64,000 nucleotides of DNA. Source: Deltaproteobacteria bacterium. GTDB lineage: Bacteria > Lernaellota > Lernaellaia > JACKCT01. Below, piece after piece: positions 53,208-64,000 of the stretch (within the stretch, counting starts at the first letter, position 1; the number at the start of each line of letters is the position of its first letter). A model generated the notes under the pieces. It worked only from the letters and a program-made list of their open reading frames with translations. It had not been told where the DNA came from and did not search any database. Made by a program: the position numbers and the translations under genes. The stretch lies in NCBI GenBank assembly GCA_027493875.1, contig JAOSJX010000012.1, forward strand, positions 248,001 to 312,000. Direction: 5' to 3'.

Positions 53208-54936
53208 ATGCCAAAACCGCGTGAGACGCTTGTGCCGAAACTGTCGAAATATCAACATGTTCTCCTTGTAATTTTCCTTGCGCTTGCGGTCCCGGCGGCC
53301 TCACAAACCACCCCGGACTTTCTTTGGCCCGTGGACGCGCGGCCGAAGGAAGTGACGTCCGTTTTGTGCGACAAGCGCAACGGCCACCCCCACGGCGGGC
53401 TCGATATTTCGCTGTTCGGCCAGGACGGCACCATTCCCATCGTTTCCGTCGATGCCGGCGTGCTCATGCGCATCCGCTCGTCGCGCTTCGGCTACGGCAA
53501 CGCGGTATACGTCAAGATGCCCGGCGGCAAAGTGGCGGTCTACGCGCACCTCAACCGCTTCAGCCCGCGTCTCCAACACGTGGGGGACGACATCCGCCGG
53601 CGCACGGGCCTTACGCGTCTCGATTACTATTACGAAGAATGGGAGATGAACGTGCCGATCGCGCGCGGCGAGGTCGTCGGTTACGGCGGACGCACCGGCA
53701 CCTCCACTCCGCATCTGCACTTCGAACTTCGCCAGGACGACTTGGTCAACCTGAATCCGCTGACGAACGGCTTCGCGGTCGAGGACCGGATCGCGCCGGT
53801 GATCGACGCCGTCCTTTTCGTTCCGGCCGACGATCACGCGCGCGTGAACGGTGGCGCGGCCCCTCTCGTGGTGCGCGTCGAAACTCCGGGGAACCGTCGC
53901 GTCGGTCGCCGGACGCGTGGGAGTGGCCGTGCGTTCGCACGATCGCCATCGCGCGAAGGGGCGGACGTTCTCGCCCTTTCGGATCGTCGTGCGCCTGGAC
54001 GGCGAAGACTTTTTCGAAACGCGATACGACGAGTGGGGCTACATCGACCGCAACATTCACCTCGCGCAGTACGACACGGGACCGGACAAACGGCTCTATC
54101 AACGCGCGTATAACCCGTACCCGGTGGAGATTCCGTTTTTCTCCGCGCCGGACGCGGGGACTTTCGCGTCGCTCGCGCCGGGACCGCACGACGTGGAAGT
54201 GATCGTCGGCGACGCGGCGGGTAACGAGGACCGCGCGACGTTTACCGTCGAGGTCGAGGCCGCCGATCCCAACCGCCGCCCGTGGCCGCGCGGCGCGGGG
54301 ACCGATTTTTTCGACAACAACAAGCTCACCGAGGCGGACGGCGGCGCCTTCGTCGTCGAGGGTTTCGAGTTCAGCTTCTTCGAGCCCTTCAACGGAACGA
54401 TCGCGCGCGACGAGACCGCCGGGCCGTTGTGCTACTCGGTGTCCGGAGCGCCGATGCCGGTGCGTCGGACATTCGGCGTGCGTTTCGCGGCCGGCGACGC
54501 GGCGGATCCGTCCAAGCTCGGCGTCTATCAACGCGCTGGTTCTGACTTACTCCTTTTTCTCGGTAATAAGCAAAGCCCCGTGGCCGGGAGCGTCAGCGCG
54601 GAGGCGACGGACTTCGGGACCTTCTGTTTGCGGCGCGACGACACGCCGCCGACGATCGACACGCTCAAGATCGCGGGACGCGCCGCGCAGCCGGCGACCT
54701 TCCGCGCGCGCGACGACCGTGCGGGGTTCGCCTTCGACGCGGTACACGCGTGGGTGGACGACGAGCTCGCGATTGTGGAATTTCAGACCGGAACAGGGCG
54801 TGGCGCGGTGCAAGTCCCGTGGACGCTTAAGCCCGGAGCGCATACGCTGCGTCTGGAAGTGCGCGACCGACAAGGCAATGAAACGGCGCGCACGACGGAT
54901 TTTCGGATCACCGCACAAGGAACGGCGGCGCCGTGA
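53208..54936 (+). CDS. M23 family peptidase-like secreted protein with C-terminal beta domains, frameshift ~53893
   Basis: NGHPHGGLDISLFGQDGTIPIVSVDAGVLMRI, GNAVYVKMPGGKVAVYAHLNRF, GRTGTSTPHLHFELR. Confidence 0.88.
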
Positions 54937-55473
54937 AAAAAAAATCTCTTCGTCGCGCTGACGCTGGTGACGATGGTGACGGCGTGCGGCAAACCGCCCG
55001 GCGGCGTCATCATGGATTTCGAGGACGAGGCGGACCTGGACCGCCTGCTGTGGAAATGCCACGCGACCTTCGAGCGCACGGAGGCGATCAGCGGCCATGG
55101 TCGTTATGCGTTGACGGCCAAACTTTTTCCGGAGGAATTGTATCCGGGCGTGGAGTTCTTCGATCCGCCGCGCGACTGGCGCGGATACCGGGCGTTCGCG
55201 TTCACGGTGTACGCGCCGGACGCCGCCGGAGAGACGCTGCATATCCGCATCGACGACAACCCGGACGACCGGGATTTCGAGGGCCGCTACCAGGGCTACG
55301 TCAAACTCACGGGCGCGGTGCAGCACGTCGAAATTCCGCTTGACGAGATTCGCAACCAACCGCCGCAGGGCCCGCTCAGCCTGGGCACGATCCGCAAGCT
55401 CGTCATCTACCTCTACAACCAGGACAAACCGCGCACGCTAGTGCTGGACGACCTGAGGCTCGTCGGACCGTAA
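54933..55473 (+). CDS. Lipoprotein with CBM/CIA30-like domain, frameshift at A9 (54936-54944)
   Basis: With A8 instead of A9 the N-term reads MKKNLFVALTLVTMVTACGKPPGG (lipobox) in frame with DFEDEADLDRLLWKCHATFERTEAISGHGRYALTAKL...LDDLRLVGP*. Confidence 0.78.
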
Positions 55474-55497
55474 GGGCGACGCGCGGTCGGACGGCGT

Positions 55498-57268
55498 TTA
55501 TTCAACCCAGCGAATCTCCACGCGCCGGTTTTCCGCGCGCTCGTCGTTGGTCTGATTCGCGTTGAGCGGACGCGAGTCGCCGTAAGCCGCGGTCTCGATC
55601 GAATCCGCGCCGACGCCGAGAGCGACCAGCGCCGCTTTCACCACCGCCGCGCGCCGCTCGGAAAGAAGCATGTTGCGCTCGTCGGTCCCTTCGGGGGACG
55701 CATGGCCGGAGACCATCAAGCGAACGGTTTCACCCTCGGCCTTGAGCTTGCGCACGATTTCCGCGGCGTTCGCGATGGTTTGCTGGTAGGGATAGACGAT
55801 CTCGTTGGAATCGAAATCGAAATGGATCATCCCGAACGAGACCGGTTCCTTCGCCAGAGCGATCGTCACGTTCTCGGAAGCCCCGGCCGCGAGTTGAACG
55901 TCCCGCTCGGCGGAAACCAGACCGGATTTCGAAGCCGTAAGATGATAGGAGCCCGCGTCGAGCTCTCTCTGCCACGTCCCGCTCCCGAGAATCGCCGACG
56001 AAACCGCGCCCTGAGGGTCGCGGACGTCCAACCGCGCCCCGTCGACGGGCTCCGATGTCTTGGCGCCGACAATGTTGACGGTCAACGAGGCCGGGGCCGG
56101 CGCGGGGACCGCATCGAGAACCAGTGTTAACGTCGCCGTTGCTCTTTCGGTTACGACCGCGCCGGATGTCGCGGCGTCATGTCCGTCGGCGGACGCGGTC
56201 ACGCTGTAGGTGCCGGGAGTCACCTCGGCTTGGTAGTTTCCGGTATCGTCGGTGATGACTTTAAAGGCCCGCGGGCCGACCACGCTTAACGTCGCGGACA
56301 ACGGATTTCCGCCGCCGTCGGTGACGCGTACGTCAAGAAACCCATTGTTGGCCTCCGTGTCGCAGGACGGGGCGTAATCGATACCCGCGACCACGCGGTA
56401 GCTTGGCGATCCGAGCCCGCCGCCGAGCCCGCCGCCGCCGCCGCCGGAGGCGCGAACGCCCGATCCCCAAGATTTTCGCAGCGCGCCGAGGATTTCCATC
56501 GGGTTGCCGCGAACGCGGTCGTACGAGGCCGAATCGAACTGCTGTCCCTGGAACTCGACGCCGACGCTCCAACCGCCGCCGATATCGCGGTTGACGCCCG
56601 CGCCGAAAACGTAGGCGTCACCCACGCCGACGCCGAGAATGTCGCGCTCCGGGCGAACGAGATAGCCGCCGTTCGCGGCCACGCGGACCCCACCGAGATC
56701 CTTCTCCGCGGAAAGGCGCGCGCCGAAATGCGCGGCCCCTTCGCCGAGGAAAACATCCGCGTCGCCCGTCGGCAGTGTCGCCCAGGCCGTCATCGCCAGA
56801 CCGGCCCACGCGCGTTCCCGGATCGAGAAAACGAAACTTAACGAGGGCTCGCGCGTCGCCGACGGTGGTGCGGTCCTCCATCGCCGCGCTCTGGAGCCCT
56901 TCGTTCTCGATGTCGTCGAGCGACTTTGCGCGCGCGAAGTGAAACGGAATATCGGCGCCGAGGGCCAACCAGGACACGAGGCCGAAGGAACCGGCCGCGT
57001 TGAGACTCGTCACACGGTCGACGACGCCGGACTCGAAGGCGTCATCCTCCCGCAACTCCACCGGGCTGTCCGCAAAATTCCAATAGAGACCGAGCGCGTA
57101 ACACAGCGAATCCGGGACGCGCGTGTCCTCGGTGCCCAGGTAACGCCCACCGAAGGGATCGGGACGAAAGGACTGCGCGTCGAGCGCGTCGTCCACCGCG
57201 AAAACCGGTGCGGCGGCAAGCGCGACGAGAAGTACCGCCCAACAAATGAATTGACGTCGCGCGCGCAT
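55498..57268 (-). CDS. OmpA family outer membrane protein with Ig-like (CarboxypepD_reg) domains, frameshift ~56840
   Basis: Signal MRARRQFICWAVLLVALAAAPVFA; beta-barrel-like N-term; C-term IHFDFDSNEIVYPYQQTIANAAEIVRKL...VSGHASPEGTDERNMLLSERRAAVVKAALVALGV...AYGDSRPLNANQTNDERAENRRVEIRW. Confidence 0.92.
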
Positions 57269-57283
57269 GCCGTGCGTGCCCCG

Positions 57284-58448
57284 CTACAGGGAGCAGGAGC
57301 CTCCCGTTAATCCGCGTCCGTCGCCCAACTCATCCTCGCCGTCCGCGGGTACCACCTCGTCGTCAAAGTCGTCGTCGGCTTCCGGAATCGTCGTCGTCCT
57401 CCGGAAACGGCGACCCCGAGGTGGTCGTCGTCGTTCCGTCGCCGGTGGTTGTCGTCGTACTCGTCGAAGGCGCGTCCGTCGTCGACGTGGTGGACGTCGT
57501 CGTGGTCGTGACCGTCGCTCCGGTGGTGGTGCTTGTCGCCGCCGTCGTGGTCGTTGTGCTTCCCCCGGTGGTCGTTGTCGTCGACGGGGGGTACTGGTCG
57601 TTGTGGTGGACGGCAGGACCGATGTTGTCGTGGTTGAGCTCGACGTGGTGGACGTCGACGAAGTGCTGGTCGTTGTCGTTGTTGGTGTCGTCGATGTTGT
57701 CGTGCTCGTGGTGGTTGATGTCGTTGACGTCGTCGACGAACTCGTTGTCGTGGACGAACTCGTACTCGTGCTTGTGGAGGACGATGTCGTCGTGGAAGAC
57801 GACGTCGTTGTCGTGGTGGTCGTCGTGGTGGTCGTGCCGCAATACACACTCACGCCGCGAATCATGAGATTGCCGGGGGCCACCTCGGTATCCCAGGGAT
57901 CCCAGCCCGCCGATTCCGACCCGATCCACCCGTGCCCAAGACGCGGCGGCGTCTGGTCAAGCCCCCACCGCACTGTCGCCGCTCGTTTGAAACTCCAGCC
58001 CGACGCACCACGACCCGCCGGCGATCGGCACGTCGAATTCGGGCTCCCCCGACAAGTCGTACGACAGGAAGGCCGGGATCGCCGGGCCGAACGGGTCCGA
58101 CGTCCAGACCGGCGCGCCTTCCGGCGGGCCGTTGCCATCCGAGTCGACGAAAACGATCCACCGCAGCGACAAACTGATATCGAGGGGCGCGAGGAACGCC
58201 GAGATCTCTTGGAGGTACGATGGGGTATCCGCCGGCTCGATGCACGTGACGAACGACACGCCCACCGCGCCGGTGAAAAGCGCTTCCCAGCCGCCGTCGT
58301 CCTCGATCAGCGGTTCGTCCAGCGGGATGGCGCACGCGGTGTCCGCCGTAAACTCGTCCAAGGCGTCAAAATCCGCATGCGCCCGCGCGGCCATCAAGCC
58401 GAGCAACGCTAAAACAAACGCAAGCGGGGCGAGAAAGCGTCGTGTCAT
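57284..58448 (-). CDS. Secreted protein with long Thr/Ser-rich mucin-like tract and Asp-rich C-terminus; frameshifted
   Basis: MTRRFLAPLAFVLALLGLMAARAHA signal; globular FDALDEFTADTACAIPLDEPL...; then GVSVYCGTTTTTTTTTTTSSSTTTSSSTSTSTSS...; C-term PEADDDFDDEVVPADGEDELGDGRGLTGGSCSL*. Confidence 0.65.
57420..57840. repeat. Low-complexity trinucleotide-rich tract encoding Thr/Ser repeats
   Basis: Dense gtcgtcgtggtc-type repeats on + strand (ACN/AGC/TCN codons on - strand). Confidence 0.85.
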
Positions 58449-58542
58449 ACCACCCACCGGCCGTCCCGGAGCGCGTGCGCGCAGGAGGGACAGTCTTCTC
58501 GCTTCTATCGGCGAATCGGCGGAAGGTATTGAATTTAGGTGG

Positions 58543-59606
58543 TTAGGAGTGCGCGGCCTTCAGTTGCCCGCACGCGGCCAAAATGTCCTGGCCACGGCTC
58601 CGGCGCACCACCGTGTTCACGCGGGCGTCGAGCAACACGCGTTGAAAGGCGCGGATCTCCGGCTCGGGCGTCGGCTCGTAAGGGCAGCCTTCCCACGGGT
58701 TGAAGCAAATGAGATTCACGTGCGCTTTGAGCGGAGCCATCAGCCCCACGAGCCGCCGGGCGTCCTCCGGCGTGTCGTTCACGCCGCGCAGCATCACGTA
58801 CTCGTAGGTGATCCGCCGCCGGTTCGACAGCGGGTAGTCGCGGCAGGCCGCGAGCAAATCCTTGAGCGGGTATTTCTTGTTGACCGGCACCAGCCGCGTC
58901 CGCGTTTCGTCCGTCGTCGCGTGAAGCGAAATCGCCACCGACACTTCCGTATCCCGGCCCAGCCGGCGGAGCGCCGGAACAATGCCGGCGGTCGAGATCG
59001 TCACCCGCCGCGTCGAGAAATTCATGCCCATGTCCTGGATCAGAATATTCGCCGCGCGGACGGTGGCGTCGTAATTGATGAGCGGCTCGCCCATGCCCAT
59101 GAACACGACGTTCGTCACGGCGCGTTCGGGCCAGGCGCGCCGCGCCGCGAGAACCTGCTCGACGATTTCCCAGGTCTCGAGATCACGCTCGCGGCGCATC
59201 GTGCCGGTGCGGCAAAACGTGCAGTTCAGGCTGCACCCGACCTGCGTACTGATGCACACGGTCAGGCGGTTCGGTTCCGGGATCAGCACGGCTTCGACCC
59301 GCGCGCCGTCCTGGAAGGCGACGAGGAGCTTGCGCGTGCCGTCCGACGCGGATTGTACGGAAACGGTACGCGCGCGGTCGAGCCGGAACCGGCGAGCCAG
59401 TTCGGCGCGAAAATCCCTGTGGATATCGGTCATGTCCTCGAACGACGCCGCGTCGCGCTAAAAACCCACCGGTAAATCTGGTCGGCCCGAAAGGGTTTCT
59501 GGCCGAGACGGCGCATCTCGTCGCGCAGCGCGTCGGGCGTCAGGCCCTTGACCGCCGGGCGCGTCTCGGGCAGGCCGGGCGCCTTGTTGGTTTGGGTGTT
59601 CCCCAT
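58543..59606 (-). CDS. rlmN: 23S rRNA (adenine2503-C2)-methyltransferase, frameshift ~59460
   Basis: CISTQVGCSLNCTFCRTGTM (radical SAM CxxxCxxC), NVVFMGMGEPLINYDATVRA, RVTISTAGIVPALRRL, LHATTDETRTRLVPVNKKYPL; N-term LGQKPFRADQIYRWVF in another frame. Confidence 0.95.
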
Positions 59607-59681
59607 CGCGGCCGATGACGTTATGGTGACGCGCCGTTTCATGTCAATGTGAAGCGGAGATTTGGGTCCGCGGAAGACTGA

Positions 59682-60916
59682 ATGAGAACAGCCGCCCTTC
59701 GCTTCTTGCTCCCGGCGCTCGCCGCCGGGCTTCTCCTGGTTCGGCTTCCTGCAAGGATCGCTACGGCCCCGTGCCCGGCGTTTCCGAGTATAACGAGCCG
59801 CCCGGTTGGTTCGCGGTCAGCGACGACGAACGGGCATTGTCCACGGTGATCGAGGATCTGGCTGCCGGCATCTCACCGGACGCCGTGCCGGAGCACGACA
59901 GCGCGTTGTCCGCGGCGGCGCGCAATCTCGCCTGGACCGTCAAGAAACGCGGGCTCGATTCCTTGGAGAGCGTCGATCACGAGGAATTTCAAAAAGTGCT
60001 GGTCGACATGGGCGTCACCGACAGCGCGTTTCGAACTGTCTTGTTCAACGTCTTCCGCAAACGCGACGTCAAGGGATTTCTGCGCGACAGCCTCGACCGT
60101 GATTTTCAAACCGCCCAATACACGCATTACGGGGTCGGTGCGGTGCAGATGTGGTGGCCTCCGACGCTCGTCTCCGCGGTCATCCTGTCGCGCAAGCCGG
60201 CGCGTTTCGATCCGTTTCCTCGCACCGTCGATCCGGGCGAGGAGTTTTTTCTGCAAGGCGACCTGCTGATCCGGAGCCGGGGTTACAGGGTCATCGTCCA
60301 GGGACCCAAACGCGCCGATCAATTCGTCCCGAGCGTCACCGCCGCGGGTCTCTTTTTCCAGCCGCTGCGCCTCACGGAGCCCGGCGAACACATCGTCGAG
60401 CTGACGGTCGAGACGAACCAGGGCCCGGAGGTGGCCACGCTATTCACGGTGCGTGTGACCGGCGAGTCCGATATGCCGCCGCCGATTCCCGTGGATCGCC
60501 GCGTCTTCACCGACGGCGAGGCCGCGCGGAACTATCTTTTGGACCTCGTCAACGCGGAGCGCCGCCGGGTGGGCGTCGGGCCCGTCTCGTCGTCCGTGGA
60601 TTTGACCGACATGGCGCAACGTTACGCCGAGGAGATGCGCCGCGAATCTCTGGTCGCGCACGTCTCGCCGATCACCGGCGACTGCGCCGACCGCGCCGAG
60701 GCGGCGGGCATTCCCTTTGAACGCATCACGGAGAACATTGCCGTCAACCAGACCGTGGGCGATGTCCACCGGTCGTTCATGGATTCCCCGGCGCACCGTG
60801 TCAATGTGCTCGATCCGGAAGTCGATTTCGCGGGGATCGGCATTGCCTTCGGGGAAGACGCCAAACAGGTCTACGTGGTCGAAAATTTCATCCGCTACCG
60901 GAACCGGCGTCGGTAA
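59682..60916 (+). CDS. CAP-domain (SCP/YkwD-like) lipoprotein, frameshift ~59738
   Basis: MRTAALRFLLPALAAGLLL then GSASCKDRYGPVPGVSEY (lipobox in alternate frame); CAP domain NYLLDLVNAERRRVGVGPVSSSVDLTDMAQRYAEEMRRESLVAHVSPITGD...ITENIAVNQTVGDVHRSFMDSPAHRVNVLDPEVDFAGIGIAFG. Confidence 0.85.
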
Positions 60917-60983
60917 GACCACGAAAAAACCGGGAAAATTTGGCTTTTTCTCTTAAGCCGGGTGTTCTATACTGCCGAAAATA

Positions 60984-61093
60984 AGGTAAAATACCCTAAT
61001 ACACGCTTGCGGGCGTGAAGGGTAACCCGCATGCCTCGCGGACTTCCGCCGATGCGGAAGTGAGGTTGGGGCTTGCGCGAAGCGCGAGGGTCG
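60984..61093 (+). ncRNA. Structured 5' leader of the REC-GGDEF gene (possible riboswitch or translational control element)
   Basis: Successive hairpins: CACGC/GCGTG (61002-61017); ACTTCCGC-CGAT-GCGGAAGT (61042-61061) with outer CCTC/GAGG; CTTGCGC-GAA-GCGCGAG (61072-61088) overlapping the SD-like GAGGG before ATG 61094. Confidence 0.4.
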
Positions 61094-62241
61094 ATGGCGA
61101 CAACGCAGGAAAACGTGGCCGACGTCCAAGAGGTCGTCAAGCACCACATTCTCATCGTGGATGACGAGGAGGAAAACCTCGATCTCCTGGAGTCCACGCT
61201 GCGCCGCGGGAACGTTCTGTTCAAAGCCGCCAGCGGCGAGGAAGCGAAGACGATCATCGAGAGCGAGACCGTCCAAATGGTCATCACCGACCAGCGCATG
61301 CCCGGCATCTCCGGCACGCAGCTTCTCGAATACCTCCGCGAAAAGGACGACCGCATTATCCGGATTCTCATCACCGGCTACGCGGATATGAAAGTCGCCG
61401 TCGAGGCCATCAACAAGGGCGGCGTTCATCGCTACATCAACAAGCCGTGGGATCCCGGCGAGCTGCGCAAGATCGTCGCCGCGGAACTCGCGCGCTTCGA
61501 CCTCGAGGAACGCAACAAGCAGTTGACCGAGGCGCTGATGCGCCAGAACGAGGAGTTGGAGCGGAAAAAGAGCGAGATCGAGCGCCTGGCGATGGAATAC
61601 AAAAGAGCAAAAAGAGGTCGCCGTCGAGATGAGCGACAAGCTCGCGCGTTCGAACGTCGACCTGCTCAAAGCGCAGGAAGAAATCAAGCTCCAGAACGTC
61701 AAGCTCGAAGCCGCCAACAAAAAGCTCGAGCGCCTGTCCATCACCGACAGCCTCACCGGCTTCTACAACAAGCGGTACATGCATCAACTCCTCGAAAGCG
61801 AACTCGGCCGCGCCAAGCGTTACAGCAAGAGCCTGTCGCTGATGATGGTGGACCTCGACAAATTCAAGCACGCCAACGACTCCTACGGCCATCTCTTCGG
61901 CGACGCGGTGCTCAAAAGCGTGACCGACACCATTCGGAAAAAAATATCCGGGAGACCGACTGGCCGACGCGCTACGGCGGCGACGAGTTCATCATCATCC
62001 TGCCGCACATCGGCGTCGACCGCGCGCACTACCTCGCGAAACGCATTCACGCCGACATCCGCGCGCTGCATTTGCCGGCGCCCACCGGCGAACCTTTCGT
62101 CCCCACCGTGTCCGTCGGCATCGCCTATTTTCCGATGGAGGGAAGGAAGAAGTCACCAAGGAAGAGCTCATCGAGGCGGCCGACAAAGCGCTCTACGAGG
62201 CCAAGGAAGGCGGCCGCAATCGGATTGTGATCGCCGCGTAA
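61094..62241 (+). CDS. Response regulator receiver + GGDEF diguanylate cyclase, frameshifts ~61610, ~61945, ~62145
   Basis: HHILIVDDEEENLDLLESTLRRG, VITDQRMPGISGTQLLEYL, GGVHRYINKPWDPGELR; SITDSLTGFYNKRYMHQLLESELGRAKRYSKSLSLMMVDLDKFKHANDSYGH; IRETDWPTRYGGDEFIIILP (I-site RxxD plus GGDEF); C-term ADKALYEAKEGGRNRIVIAA*. Confidence 0.92.
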
Positions 62242-62244
62242 ATC

Positions 62245-63931
62245 ATGTTGAACCGCATCGTTCGCTGGATCGTCAGAAATACCGCCCTGGGCTTCTTTAT
62301 CTGCGTGACCCTGCCCTCCACGGGCATCCTCGTCTTCGCCGTCATGGCGCTGAACGCCACGGCCGGAAAAGCGCCGACGCCGCGCGAATACGCGCTGGTC
62401 ATCGGCATCTGGGCCATGCTGGCGGTCGGCGGCGGCCTGTTCGCCTTTTTTCGTCGGAAAACGCCTCGGCCAATCGCTGGAAGGCATTTCCGACGCCGCG
62501 GAATCGCTGGCGCGCGGCGATTCCCCCGCGCAACTCAGCGATTTGACGCAAACGGGCTTCTGGAAAGTCACCAAGGCGATTTCACGGCTCGGCGAGGTCG
62601 TCGACGAACGCACCGAATCGCTGTCGGACGAACTCAAAAACAAACTCGGCGCGCAGCTCTCCGAGGAAAAACGGCGCTTCGAGGCCTTCCTTCGCGGCAT
62701 CGGCGACGCGGTGACGATCGTCGACCAGGACTACCGCATCATCTACGTCAACGACACCGTCAAACGCGTCTTCGGCGATCCCACCGGCGAGTATTGCTAC
62801 AAGTTCTACGAACATAAAACGGAGGTGTGCGGCGGCTGCCCCGTGAAAAAATCGTTTGAAACCGGCAACGTCGAGACGAGCCTGCGGCGCGTCTATACCA
62901 AGGAAGACAAGCTGCTCTACATGGAAAACACGGGCAGCCCCATCCGCGACGAACGCGGGCGCATCATCGCCGGCATCGAGCTCGCGCGCGACGTTACCCA
63001 GCGCATCCGCCTCGAACGCAGCGTCGAAATCCGCTCGCGCGAACTCGCGATGGCCAACGAGGAGCTGCGCATCACCAACGAACAGTTGCAGCGCGCCTAT
63101 GAAGAACTCAAAGCCGCCCAGTCCGCGCTCTTCCAGTCCGAAAAAATGGCCTCGCTCCGGCGTTCTCGTCGCCGGCATCGCGCACGAGATCAACAACCCG
63201 ATCAACTTCGTCTACGGCTCCATGCCGCTGTTGGAAGAAAACATCAACGCGCTGCTCGGCCTGATCGCCACGCTCGAAAAGTGCCGCTCCCCGAGGAGCA
63301 TCGCAAGACCATCGAGCTGATGAAAACCGAGCTCGATCTCGACTACGTGCGCGAGGACGTCCGCAAGATCGTCAAAAACGTCACCACCGGCGCGCAGCGC
63401 ATTAAGGAAATCGTCGCCAACCTGCGGACCTTCTCGCGCGTCGATTCCAGTGAAAACGCCGACGTGGACGTGCACGAGGGGCTCGACAGCACCCTCGAAA
63501 TTCTGCGGCACGAATACAAGAACCGCATCGAGATCGTGAAGGAATACGGCGAAGTGCCGCGACTGATCGGCAGCCCCGGCAAGCTCAACCAGGTGTTTAT
63601 GAATATCCTGCATAACGCCATTCAGGCCATCGAGGACCGCGGCACGATCACGCTCCGGACGCGCGTCGAAGACGGCAACAAAGCGGTCATCGAGATTCAG
63701 GACACGGGATCGGGCATTCCCGACGAGGTGCTCAGCAAGATTTTCGATCCGTTTTTCACCACGAAAAAAGTGGGCGAGGGCACGGGGCTTGGCCTTTCGC
63801 TCAGCTACAGTATTATCCAGGACCATAAGGGCAAGCTTTCGGCCGAAAGCCAGCCGGGCAAAGGCACCACGTTCCATATCGAATTGCCCATCCATGGCGC
63901 GGCCGGCGGCGTCCAGCAAAAGGCTTCGTAA
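62245..63931 (+). CDS. PAS-domain sensor histidine kinase, frameshifts ~62460, ~63158, ~63290
   Basis: N-term TMs; PAS IGDAVTIVDQDYRIIYVNDTVKRVFGDPTGEYCYKFYEHKTEVCGGCPVKKSFETG; H-box GVLVAGIAHEINNPINFVYGSMPLLEENINALL in another frame; HATPase NQVFMNILHNAIQAIE, IQDTGSGIPDEVLSKIFDPFFTTKKVGEGTGLGLSLSYSII. Confidence 0.93.
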
Positions 63932-64000
63932 TGAGCGTCCGGAAAATCGTGTTGCATCCCGACCCCGTCCTCAAGGAAAAGTGCGCCCCCGTGCGCGCAT
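63931..64000 (+). CDS. def: Peptide deformylase, 5' end only
   Basis: ATG overlaps the upstream TAA; MSVRKIVLHPDPVLKEKCAPVRA matches the Def N-terminus. Confidence 0.8.
   Translation, partial: MSVRKIVLHPDPVLKEKCAPVRA

Noticed and set aside
57420-57840. Possible CRISPR or tandem satellite in the gtcgtcgtggtc tract
   Set aside because: Short-period trinucleotide-like coding repeat (Thr/Ser), no spacer structure.
60990-61093. GEMM-type c-di-GMP riboswitch
   Set aside because: Located before a GGDEF gene but I could not match the conserved GEMM core; kept only as a generic structured leader.

Overview
The window is a 64 kb high-GC chromosomal segment, probably from an uncultured Deltaproteobacteria-like or related environmental Gram-negative. 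I see no rRNA, tRNA, CRISPR array, prophage or IS element. Recognisable housekeeping and accessory genes: queG, an M20 amidohydrolase, corA, ridA, uvrC, comEC, hisS, rlmN, def (partial), a UbiA/DPPR-synthase-like prenyltransferase, parA-like, a TetR-TetR-TolC-MFP-RND efflux cluster, NodB and CapA family proteins, an OmpA-family protein, several signalling proteins (hybrid HK, REC-GGDEF, PAS-HK, REC-HATPase) and an SPFH (HflK/HflC) operon whose first gene fuses an SO_0444-like permease to an SPFH domain. Most notable accessory signal: several secreted proteins (LTD protein, M14 peptidase-PKD, metallophosphatase-PKD) end in an Asp-rich (DDDA/DDDV)n linker followed by a terminal Cys/Gly cluster (GCGGCSGC, GGGGACGCSS, SDGGCGC). 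A lipoprotein nearby carries the mirror image (N-terminal Cys, then Asp-rich linker), suggesting an uncharacterised surface-anchoring or sorting tag. Other notable signals: a ~180 bp element bounded by 13-bp perfect inverted repeats that abuts the stop codons of two convergent genes, a structured 5' leader in front of a GGDEF gene, and a UUCG-loop terminator. More than half of the CDSs are broken by single-base frameshifts, several at homopolymers where motifs are restored by removing one base. This looks like uncorrected indel error and must be considered before calling any gene a pseudogene.
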